Below, in pieces: positions 1 through 4,883 of a stretch of 5,428 bases of DNA. Below the pieces are notes generated by a model. It was not told where the DNA came from, made no database searches, and saw only the letters and a list, made by a program, of their open reading frames with translations. A program made the position numbers and the translations under genes. Source of the DNA: an uncultured Erysipelotrichaceae bacterium (GTDB lineage Bacteria > Bacillota_I > Bacilli_A > RF39 > UBA660); assembly GCA_902772675.1 (NCBI GenBank), contig CACYBN010000037.1:1-5428 (forward strand), in the 5' to 3' direction. Position 1 is the stretch's first letter; each line of letters begins with the position of its first letter.

Positions 1-375
1 ACTAAGAAAGAACATCGTGAATATTATCAAAAACTTTTAGAAGATGAAAGTAGTAATTTATCTCAAGCTGCTTTAGAAACTTTAGCAATTGTAGCTTATA
101 ATGAACCAGTTACTAGAATTCAAGTAGATGAAATAAGAGGAGTTAATTCTCGTGAAATGATTCATAAATTAGTAGCTAAAGGCTTAGTTAAAGAAGAAGG
201 AAGAAGTGATCTTCCAGGTAGACCAATTCTATATGCTACTACTAATGAATTTTTAGATTATTTTGGTTTATCTTCAAAAGAAGAGTTGCCTAAATTTGAA
301 AAAATAGTAGATGAAAAGAATGATGTAACAGACTTATATTTATCTAAATATTATGAAGAAGAAGAAAAAGATTAA
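1..375 (+). CDS. scpB: Segregation and condensation protein B (ScpB), 3' part, 5' end outside the window
   Basis: ScpB binds the kleisin ScpA and with SMC forms the bacterial condensin that compacts and segregates chromosomes in the cytoplasm. The reading frame is open from base 1, giving 124 in-window codons that end in TAA. ScpB proteins are usually about 180-200 residues, so roughly the first third, most of winged helix 1, is cut off by the window edge. Visible family signatures are LSQAALETLAIVAYNEPVTR (window residues 20-39), EIRGVNS (44-50), GLVKEEGR (61-68), PGRPILYATT (72-81) and NEFLDYFGL (82-90), which make up the second winged helix. An acidic tail (YYEEEEKD) follows. The internal ATG at 157 is not the start, because conserved ScpB sequence continues upstream of it. 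The gene converges on the next one, and the last codons lie in a shared terminator stem. The family call is secure. Confidence 0.96.
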   Translation, partial: TKKEHREYYQKLLEDESSNLSQAALETLAIVAYNEPVTRIQVDEIRGVNSREMIHKLVAKGLVKEEGRSDLPGRPILYATTNEFLDYFGLSSKEELPKFEKIVDEKNDVTDLYLSKYYEEEEKD

Positions 376-405
376 TCTTTAAATAGATTAATCTTTCCTT
401 TTTTA
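367..405. terminator. Bidirectional terminator between convergent scpB and the mscS-type gene
   Basis: A perfect 11-bp inverted repeat, AAAGATTAATC at 367-377 and GATTAATCTTT at 386-396, flanks an 8-base loop. On the plus strand CCTTTTTT follows. On the minus strand the stem is followed by a U-rich stretch (TTTCTTCTTCTTC, complement of the scpB tail). The stem contains the stop codons of both genes, so the terminator is built from coding sequence. GC content of the stem is low, so strength is uncertain; the position between convergent genes supports the call. Confidence 0.75.
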
Positions 406-1247
406 TAATAGTCTAATATTTGTAACCAAATTTCATTTTCAACAATTCTTATTTTTTTAGGATGACATAAGAATCTAATTACTAGTTCAACATGATTATC
501 TACGATACTAGTATATATAATTGGTTTTAATTTATTGTAGTAAATTCTATAATCGATATCTACATTACCTATTTGGTTTTCCATTTTTCTAGGAATTGAA
601 GCAACTATTTCATTTTCATTAACTATCTTATATAAATAATGTTTTGTCTTTGTTATATCTGAATCCATATCAACTTTAATAGTCATCTCATTCCAAATAT
701 ATTTAAATTCTTTTACGAAATTTTTAATTGGTTCAGAAAATACATAACTATTTGGAAAAGAAACAATTCTTCCTGTAGATTGTTCTCCTTTAGCTTTATT
801 GTTAACTTCTAAAACTTCAAAACTTAAATAATTAGTATTAACTACATCTCCGATAATATCTTTTACTTCAATTCTATCTTCAACTGAAAATGGTTTCTTA
901 ATACTTATATACATTCCTGCAAAGAAATTATATACAACATCTCTTAATGCAAGAGTTAAAGCAGCTGATACAAAAGATATTACAGTAACTAAACTTGTTA
1001 AGTATGCAGACCATATTACATAACATGTAATAATTAATATTATATCTAGAAATATATTATATTTTTGGTTATGAAGATATTTCTTTCTTTGATCTTTATC
1101 AAAATGAGAACATAAAGCTTTAAAGAAATTTTTAGTTATCTTAATAATTATAAATGCTACGATTGTTTGAATAATACAATAGATGAATAATGAAGAAAAA
1201 GTAGTTTTAACTTCTAAGTATTTTGCAAAACTTTCTAATATATTCAT
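372..1247 (-). CDS. MscS-family mechanosensitive ion channel
   Basis: This is a 291-residue protein of the small-conductance mechanosensitive channel family, inner-membrane heptamers that open under membrane tension to release solutes during osmotic downshock. Helices are visible at about residues 19-36 and 66-85, followed by the pore helix region at about 86-117 (SFVSAALTLALRDVVYNFFAGMYI). The beta-domain comes next, with PFSVEDRIEVKDIIGDVV (119-136) and the typical GRIVSFPNSYVF (159-170), then an alpha/beta C-terminal domain. Length and order match three-helix MscS proteins. The pore helix has fewer glycines than the classical Gly/Ala-packed E. coli helix, so gating and conductance cannot be assumed. 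The ATG is supported by AAGGAGGG five bases upstream. The gene stands alone on the minus strand with its own promoter. Family membership is firm; the exact subfamily is not. Confidence 0.9.
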   Translation of the reverse strand: MNILESFAKYLEVKTTFSSLFIYCIIQTIVAFIIIKITKNFFKALCSHFDKDQRKKYLHNQKYNIFLDIILIITCYVIWSAYLTSLVTVISFVSAALTLALRDVVYNFFAGMYISIKKPFSVEDRIEVKDIIGDVVNTNYLSFEVLEVNNKAKGEQSTGRIVSFPNSYVFSEPIKNFVKEFKYIWNEMTIKVDMDSDITKTKHYLYKIVNENEIVASIPRKMENQIGNVDIDYRIYYNKLKPIIYTSIVDNHVELVIRFLCHPKKIRIVENEIWLQILDYYKKGKINLFKD

Positions 1248-1252
1248 AGTAT

Positions 1253-1284
1253 CCCTCCTTTAAAAAAACGTTGTTATTATACCA
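1253..1284 (-). promoter_or_regulatory. Promoter and Shine-Dalgarno site of the mscS-type gene
   Basis: On the minus strand an extended -10 box, TGGTATAAT, occupies 1276-1284 (TATAAT at 1276-1281). No good -35 hexamer stands 16-18 bases upstream, which is usual where an extended -10 compensates. The strong ribosome site AAGGAGGG lies at 1253-1260, five bases before the ATG. The implied 5' leader is only about 20 bases, leaving no room for a riboswitch. Confidence 0.7.
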
Positions 1285-1345
1285 CGAAATTAGTACTTTT
1301 TTTGAATATAAGAAAATAAAAATAGATTATTTATGTAAAAAAGTG

Positions 1346-1366
1346 TAAAATATTATTAGGAGATGA
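1346..1366 (+). promoter_or_regulatory. Weak candidate -10 box and Shine-Dalgarno site for the gene at 1371
   Basis: TAAAAT at 1346-1351 is a possible -10 element, preceded by TG but without the usual one-base gap and without a recognisable -35 box. AGGAGATGA at 1358-1366 is a clear Shine-Dalgarno site, with eight bases between AGGAG and the ATG; it fixes the start at 1371. The promoter call is weak, the ribosome site is strong. Confidence 0.45.
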
Positions 1367-1370
1367 TAAA

Positions 1371-2228
1371 ATGCCAATAAAAAAACTTTTTTTTATAGTT
1401 TGTATAATTATATTTTTAGGATATTTATCTATCTCTAGATTTAGTTTAGAAGATAATAAAATAAAAAAAGAAGTATTATCATATTTAGAAAATAAATATA
1501 ATGAAGAATTTAAAATAAAACATATAACTCAAAATAAAAATACTTATCTTGATAATGAAGAAGAAAAAATAATCGAAGATTCTTATATATATAGAGTAAG
1601 TGTTGAATCTAAAAGATTAATTAATTTTGATGTAATATATGTAATTTATAAAGATGAAAATAATTATGAAAAATATAAAAGTTTTGATATTTTAAAAGAA
1701 GGTATTTATGAAAATTATATATATGAATATAAAATAAGAGAAATAAATACTGATTTAAAAAAAGATATAAAAGATATTATGAGTAATTCTAAATCTATAA
1801 ATATTTCTTTAGAAAGTATTGATTTAGAAGGGGATAATATATTATTAAAAAAATCTTCAGATAGTAAAGAATTATCTGATTTAATAGATAAGTATTATAG
1901 TTTTAATAAAAGAACTTCTATAGAAGATTATATTGATTTATATAAGCAAATATCAAAAAATGAAAATATTGTTATAGATATGAAAATTAATAAAACTATA
2001 AGAAAGAATAATTTGGATTCTTTTAAAAGAGAATTAAAAGAATTAGTAAAATATTTAAATAATTATGGATTCGAAGATTACGATATTAATTTTGAATTTA
2101 ATAACTATCAATATGGACGTGCTACTAGATATTTAGATAATAATAGTGAAGAGATATATTTAATATTTGATTATGAATATTATTCTGATGTATCAGATGA
2201 AGATAAATTAAATGTATTTATATATTAA
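1371..2228 (+). CDS. Hypothetical membrane-anchored protein, 285 aa, very AT-rich
   Basis: I do not recognise this protein. It starts with MPIKK and one hydrophobic helix at about residues 5-21 (LFFIVCIIIFLGYLSIS), consistent with an uncleaved signal anchor that places the rest outside the cell. C11 lies inside the helix without a lipobox, so it is not a lipoprotein. The body is highly charged, rich in K, E, D, N, I and Y, with alternating predicted helices and strands. The segment after the anchor (IKKEVLSYLENKYNEEFKIK, 31-50) has the helix-then-strand look common in small secreted Firmicutes proteins, but that is only a resemblance. No catalytic motif, repeat or metal site is evident. Base composition is extreme (8 G/C in 60 bases at 1741-1800). 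The gene is monocistronic: a Shine-Dalgarno site in front and a perfect hairpin at the stop codon. A real gene is likely from its uninterrupted length and signals. Confidence 0.8.
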   Translation: MPIKKLFFIVCIIIFLGYLSISRFSLEDNKIKKEVLSYLENKYNEEFKIKHITQNKNTYLDNEEEKIIEDSYIYRVSVESKRLINFDVIYVIYKDENNYEKYKSFDILKEGIYENYIYEYKIREINTDLKKDIKDIMSNSKSINISLESIDLEGDNILLKKSSDSKELSDLIDKYYSFNKRTSIEDYIDLYKQISKNENIVIDMKINKTIRKNNLDSFKRELKELVKYLNNYGFEDYDINFEFNNYQYGRATRYLDNNSEEIYLIFDYEYYSDVSDEDKLNVFIY

Positions 2229-2265
2229 AAAAGAAAAGATTTGATTTAATCTTTTCTTTTTTAAT
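2224..2265. terminator. Strong hairpin terminator after the 285-aa gene, possibly bidirectional
   Basis: A perfect 18-bp inverted repeat (arms 2224-2241 and 2248-2265) encloses a 6-base loop, TGATTT. Its core reads AAAAAAGAAAAGATT and AATCTTTTCTTTTTT, so each strand carries an A-rich arm followed by a U-rich arm. The gene's stop codon at 2226-2228 lies inside the stem. There is no separate T-tract; the T-rich arm would have to serve as one. Because it is symmetric it could stop transcripts from either side. Confidence 0.75.
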
Positions 2266-2427
2266 TAAGTATAGGTGTGAATAGAAAATAAAAAATTTAT
2301 ATAAAATCTAAATAGATTTATTTAATTAGTATTTTTATTTATATGTTTCCTCCTTTCATGTAAATAATAATAAATTATAGACGTGAAAATAATATGATAT
2401 TGCGATGGAATTTTAGTTAAAATATGC
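2266..2427. other. Gene-free stretch with inverted repeats and unexplained minus-strand signals
   Basis: No open reading frame of credible length lies here on either strand. A short perfect inverted repeat, AAATCTA at 2304-2310 and TAGATTT at 2313-2319, sits inside a wider one (AAATAAAAA at 2286-2294, TTTTTATTT at 2332-2340). On the minus strand a TATAAT box at 2374-2379 is followed by GAAAGGAGG (2349-2357), a strong Shine-Dalgarno-like sequence. That sequence is followed only by AAACATATAA, with no usable start codon. The minus-strand path then runs through the inverted repeats into the hairpin at 2265-2224. It may encode a short RNA or be the remains of a lost gene; the sequence alone does not decide. 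Confidence 0.35.
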
Positions 2428-2448
2428 TATAATCACAATAGAGGTGAT
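2406..2448 (+). promoter_or_regulatory. Promoter and Shine-Dalgarno site of the peptidase-lipoprotein operon
   Basis: An extended -10 element, TGCTATAAT (2425-2433), has a consensus TATAAT at 2428-2433. The best -35 match at the right distance is poor (TGGAAT, 2406-2411, 16-base spacer). The ribosome site GAGGTGAT lies at 2441-2448, three bases before the ATG at 2452; the same GAGGTGAT motif precedes the gene at 4884. The leader is short, about 12 bases from the expected start site. Confidence 0.75.
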
Positions 2449-2451
2449 AGG

Positions 2452-3450
2452 ATGTTTTTGAAAGCTTGTACTGATCCCGGTTTTGTAGCAAGTATTTCAC
2501 TTGTGAAAGATCTATTTGAAATATTATGTATTCTTGTACCTATATTTTTAATAGTATTAGTAGGATATGATCTATTTAAAATAGTTACTAGTCAGGAAAA
2601 GAATGTAGAAGAGAAAAAAATTAATAAAATAGTGGTTAGATTTGTAGCAGCTACAGTAGTTTTCTTTATACCATTATTAGTAAATATGTTAATGACTACT
2701 TTAGGAACTACAAAAGTAATGAATACTGAATGTTGGGAAAATGCCAATGCTACTCAAGTAAAAATATTAAAAGCACAACGTGATGCAGAAATTCAAGCAG
2801 CAAAAGATAAAAATAATGCAGAAAATCAAGCAGCTGCAAAAGTAAGAGAAGAATTAAATGCATTGCGTGAAGAACAAGAAAAGAAAAATAGAGAATTGGC
2901 AGAAACTGAACTAAAGAAAAGAAATCAAACTGGAGGAATGGATGGTTTAGTTTATTATTGTCAAGGAGATTATCCTAATGAACCATATGGTTCTTATGGA
3001 TCAATAGCAACTCATGGTTGTGGACCTACTTCAAGTGCGATTATAGCATCTACTATGTTAGGTAAAGCAGGACATACTCCAAGAGATACTACCGACTGGA
3101 TTTGTGCTAATGGATATTGTTCTAGTAGTGGTACATACACTGAAGGAGATAAAAAATATCTAGAGTATGCTGGATTAAAAGTTAGTGAATCTATGAATCT
3201 TAATCCTGATACTGAAGAGAAATTTAATGATGCATTAGTTTCAGGAAACAGTATGATAATAATGCTTGCTCATGAAATAGGAGATTGTCCTTTTACTAAT
3301 GGTGGACACTATTTTGTAATATATGGTATGGATAATGGTCAATATAAAGTAGCAGATCCTGCTAGTAGAGAAAGAACTCAACAAACATGGCCATTAAGTT
3401 CATTCTATGCTTGTGGTACTAGACAATTCTATATTGTGTCTAAGAGTTAG
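2452..3450 (+). CDS. Membrane-anchored C39-like (papain-fold) cysteine peptidase with two N-terminal helices and a coiled coil
   Basis: The 332-residue protein has three parts. Residues 1-90 hold two hydrophobic helices (about 19-43 and 60-85) joined by a lysine-rich loop (SQEKNVEEKKINK), an arrangement like small TrbC/VirB2-type pilin domains. Residues 100-158 are an Ala/Glu/Lys/Gln-rich, proline-free segment likely to form a coiled-coil stalk. Residues 163-332 resemble the Peptidase_C39_2 family: YYCQGDYPNEPYG (168-180), THGCGPTSSA (187-196) with probable nucleophile C190, GGHYFVIYG (284-292) with probable H286, and VADPAS (300-305) with probable D302. Q171 is a candidate oxyanion residue. 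By the positive-inside rule the short loop is cytoplasmic and the catalytic domain outside. Besides C190 there are seven predicted external cysteines (6, 94, 170, 218, 223, 279, 321). The substrate is unknown. No ABC-transporter domains are present, so it is not a bacteriocin exporter. It heads an operon with the lipoprotein gene. Confidence 0.85.
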   Translation: MFLKACTDPGFVASISLVKDLFEILCILVPIFLIVLVGYDLFKIVTSQEKNVEEKKINKIVVRFVAATVVFFIPLLVNMLMTTLGTTKVMNTECWENANATQVKILKAQRDAEIQAAKDKNNAENQAAAKVREELNALREEQEKKNRELAETELKKRNQTGGMDGLVYYCQGDYPNEPYGSYGSIATHGCGPTSSAIIASTMLGKAGHTPRDTTDWICANGYCSSSGTYTEGDKKYLEYAGLKVSESMNLNPDTEEKFNDALVSGNSMIIMLAHEIGDCPFTNGGHYFVIYGMDNGQYKVADPASRERTQQTWPLSSFYACGTRQFYIVSKS

Positions 3451-3454
3451 GAGG
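3449..3454 (+). promoter_or_regulatory. Shine-Dalgarno site overlapping the peptidase stop codon
   Basis: AGGAGG shares its first two bases with the TAG stop at 3448-3450 and lies four bases before the ATG at 3459. Ribosomes terminating on the peptidase message would be placed directly at the next start, so translation of the two genes is probably coupled. It also fixes the start of the lipoprotein. Confidence 0.8.
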
Positions 3455-3458
3455 AAAT

Positions 3459-4106
3459 ATGAAAAAGAAATTATTAGTATTAATAGGTCTATTTCTGTTA
3501 ACAGGATGTACAGCTGAATATAACTTAACCTATGAAAATAATGTTTTTGATGAAGAAATAATTATTTATGAAGATAAAGGAATCGAAGATGATGATTCTT
3601 TTGTAAGTATTACTGATATTAATGAAAATGATGAAAGAGTAAAATTATCTGATAATAAGTATTATAAAGTTTCTTTATCTAATGATAATACACATAATAT
3701 ATTGAAATTAAATTATACTTATGATGATTTATCATTAAAAGAATCTAAAGTATTTGAAGAATGTTTTGAAGTAAAAAGTTTCATGGATGAAAAAGATTAT
3801 TATTATATTCATCTATCTGGAGATGTTACTTGTGAATATTTGACATCTGCTAAAATAACTTTTAGAACGGATAAAAAAGTACTTAAAACAAATGCAACTA
3901 CTAAGGATGAAAAAGATGGTACATATACATGGGATAAATTAACATCAGATGGAGTAGAAATTCAAGTAAGTAAAAATTTAGATAAAGGATATACTCCTAG
4001 AACTAAAACTATGATTCCATGGTATGTAAGTATTCCATTATTTGTAGCCTTAGGAATAGTAGTATTTGTATTAATAAAATATATCAAACAAAATAATAAT
4101 TATTGA
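3459..4106 (+). CDS. LppM-like lipoprotein with C-terminal transmembrane anchor
   Basis: This 215-residue protein begins with a lipoprotein signal, MKKK plus a hydrophobic stretch and the lipobox LTGC. Cleavage before C17 and lipidation would tether it to the outer face of the membrane. Residues 18-180 form a strand-rich, acidic ectodomain. AKITFRTDKKVLKTNA (131-146) followed by GTYTWDKL (154-161) recalls the LppM/DUF3153-type fold, where a strand, a small turn and a TW motif occur in that order; this is recognition by eye. A second hydrophobic helix spans about 187-207, followed by KYIKQNNNY, so the C-terminus is probably cytoplasmic and the domain is held at both ends. C102 and C125 could form a disulfide. 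The gene lies 8 bases after the peptidase gene, so the products may act together at the cell surface. It ends in TGA, which overlaps the next promoter. Lipoprotein status is firm; the molecular role is unknown. Confidence 0.85.
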   Translation: MKKKLLVLIGLFLLTGCTAEYNLTYENNVFDEEIIIYEDKGIEDDDSFVSITDINENDERVKLSDNKYYKVSLSNDNTHNILKLNYTYDDLSLKESKVFEECFEVKSFMDEKDYYYIHLSGDVTCEYLTSAKITFRTDKKVLKTNATTKDEKDGTYTWDKLTSDGVEIQVSKNLDKGYTPRTKTMIPWYVSIPLFVALGIVVFVLIKYIKQNNNY

Positions 4107-4145
4107 AAAATAGATATTTTATGATATAATTTAGAAACGAGGTGG
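4103..4145 (+). promoter_or_regulatory. Promoter and Shine-Dalgarno site of yceD-rpmF
   Basis: This is the best promoter in the window: -35 TTGAAA at 4103-4108, a 16-base spacer, and the extended -10 TGATATAAT at 4122-4130. The -35 box overlaps the TGA stop of the lipoprotein gene. AGGTGG at 4140-4145 is the ribosome site, four bases before the ATG at 4150. No terminator hairpin separates it from the upstream operon, so readthrough may add to its output. Confidence 0.85.
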
Positions 4146-4149
4146 AAAG

Positions 4150-4608
4150 ATGAGTATTGATTTAAATAAAGTCTTATTAATCGATGATATGGATTTACAT
4201 ATAGATCAAGATATTACTTTTGATCAAGATACATACTTTTTACCAGAGATAAAAAGAATTGAATCTTCTCATTTTACTGGTGATTTAAAGTCTAATCTTA
4301 ATAATGAGATTATATTAAATGGTAAATTAGAAGCAGATGTTATTTTAGAAGATTCAATAAGTTTAGACGAAAGAGAATATAAAATATCCACAGAAGTTGT
4401 TGAAAATATTGACGAATTAGTTAATTTTGAAGAAAATACTATTGATATTATTGATGTTTTGTGGCAAAATATTGTCTTAGAGGTCCCATCTAGATATACT
4501 GAAGTTACAGACTACAGTAAGTATCAAGGTGATGGTTGGAGATTAATCAGTGAAGAGGATTTAGTTGTATCTAAAAGTCCATTCGCTATATTAAAAGATA
4601 AAGAATAG
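4150..4608 (+). CDS. yceD: YceD/DUF177 family protein (YlbN-like), cysteine-free
   Basis: DUF177 proteins (YceD in E. coli, YlbN in B. subtilis) are encoded just ahead of rpmF in many bacteria and have been linked to 23S rRNA or large-subunit maturation. The 152-residue length, acidic composition and position directly before rpmF all fit. Recognisable parts are the beta-rich middle (NNEIILNGKLEADVIL, 51-66), a hydrophobic helix (DIIDVLWQNIVLEVPSRY, 99-116) where the family has a leucine-rich 'LP' segment, the GDGWRLISEED stretch (127-137), and the C-terminal SPFAILKDK (143-151), which corresponds to the family's DPR-x-L ending. The paired cysteine motifs found in many members are absent; the protein has no cysteine at all. 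The start is fixed by AGGTGG. The stop is followed by rpmF after 10 bases. Recognition rests on context plus partial motif likeness. Confidence 0.85.
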   Translation: MSIDLNKVLLIDDMDLHIDQDITFDQDTYFLPEIKRIESSHFTGDLKSNLNNEIILNGKLEADVILEDSISLDEREYKISTEVVENIDELVNFEENTIDIIDVLWQNIVLEVPSRYTEVTDYSKYQGDGWRLISEEDLVVSKSPFAILKDKE

Positions 4609-4611
4609 GAG
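4607..4611 (+). promoter_or_regulatory. Shine-Dalgarno site of rpmF overlapping the yceD stop
   Basis: AGGAG shares two bases with the TAG stop of yceD (4606-4608) and lies seven bases before the rpmF ATG. Together with the 10-base gap this indicates translational coupling of the pair. Confidence 0.75.
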
Positions 4612-4618
4612 TAATAAT

Positions 4619-4810
4619 ATGGCAGTACCTTTTAGAAAAGTTTCTAAAACTAGAAAAAGAATGAGAAGAAGTCACAATGCTTTAACACCTGTTGGTGTTG
4701 TTACTTGTCCAGAATGTGGGGCAGCTATTAAACCACATAGAGTTTGTCCTAACTGTGGAAGTTACAAAGGTAAAAAAGTAGTTGAAACTGAAGAAAAAAA
4801 TGCTGAATAA
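4619..4810 (+). CDS. rpmF: 50S ribosomal protein L32
   Basis: L32 is a small protein of the large ribosomal subunit that packs on 23S rRNA. The 63-residue sequence shows the diagnostic start MAVPFRKVSKTRKRMRRSHNAL (basic, rRNA-binding), followed by a zinc ribbon: CPECG at 30-34 and CPNCG at 43-47, with C30, C33, C43 and C46 as ligands, then GSYKGKKVV and a short acidic tail. This is the zinc-binding (C+) form; some bacteria carry cysteine-free paralogs used under zinc limitation. It is co-transcribed with yceD and followed at once by a terminator whose stem includes the stop codon. Confidence 0.98.
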   Translation: MAVPFRKVSKTRKRMRRSHNALTPVGVVTCPECGAAIKPHRVCPNCGSYKGKKVVETEEKNAE

Positions 4811-4827
4811 GCATTTTTTTTATTTTG
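4795..4827 (+). terminator. Intrinsic terminator of yceD-rpmF
   Basis: A 10-bp perfect stem (AAAAAATGCT at 4795-4804, AGCATTTTTT at 4810-4819) with a GAATA loop is followed by more T residues and TTTT. The central TGCT/AGCA pairs give it the best GC content of the hairpins in the window. The stem starts inside the last codons of rpmF and includes part of its stop codon. Confidence 0.88.
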
Positions 4828-4845
4828 TTTTTTTAAATATTAATA

Positions 4846-4878
4846 TATAATAAGTACTAAAAGTTTTTTTCGAGGTGA
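4846..4878 (+). promoter_or_regulatory. Candidate promoter and Shine-Dalgarno site of the gene at 4884
   Basis: TATAAT at 4846-4851 is a consensus -10 box; upstream only T-rich sequence (about 4824-4830, TTTGTTT) could serve as -35. CGAGGTGAT at 4871-4879 is the ribosome site, four bases before the ATG. Lying between the rpmF terminator and this gene, it suggests an independent transcript. Confidence 0.6.
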
Positions 4879-4883
4879 TAGCA

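Noticed and set aside
157..375. A separate 72-aa gene starting at the ATG at 157
   Set aside because: The frame is open to base 1 and conserved ScpB sequence precedes the ATG, so it is an internal methionine of scpB.
367..396. Insertion-sequence ends or CRISPR-like repeat from the repeated GATTAATCTTT
   Set aside because: Only two copies occur, in inverted arrangement 8 bases apart, with no transposase or target duplication; a terminator explains them.
2304..2319. Operator or second terminator at the AAATCTA/TAGATTT repeat
   Set aside because: A 7-bp AT-rich repeat with a 2-base gap is expected by chance in such DNA and no T-tract or promoter overlap supports a role.
2452..2721. Type IV secretion or conjugation pilin (TrbC/VirB2) system
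   Set aside because: Only the two-helix layout is similar; no VirB4, VirB6, VirD4 or relaxase gene is in the window and the rest of the protein is a peptidase.
2938..3450. Bacteriocin-processing C39 domain of an ABC exporter
   Set aside because: No ABC transmembrane or ATPase domain and no double-glycine leader peptide nearby; motifs fit the C39_2 type better.
4095..4104. Terminator at the AATAATTATT palindrome at the end of the lipoprotein gene
   Set aside because: It has no loop, no G/C pairs and no following T-tract.
4104..4106. TGA read as tryptophan (Mycoplasma code)
   Set aside because: Reading through would run the lipoprotein frame across the strong yceD promoter, and tryptophans in the window use TGG, so TGA is a stop.
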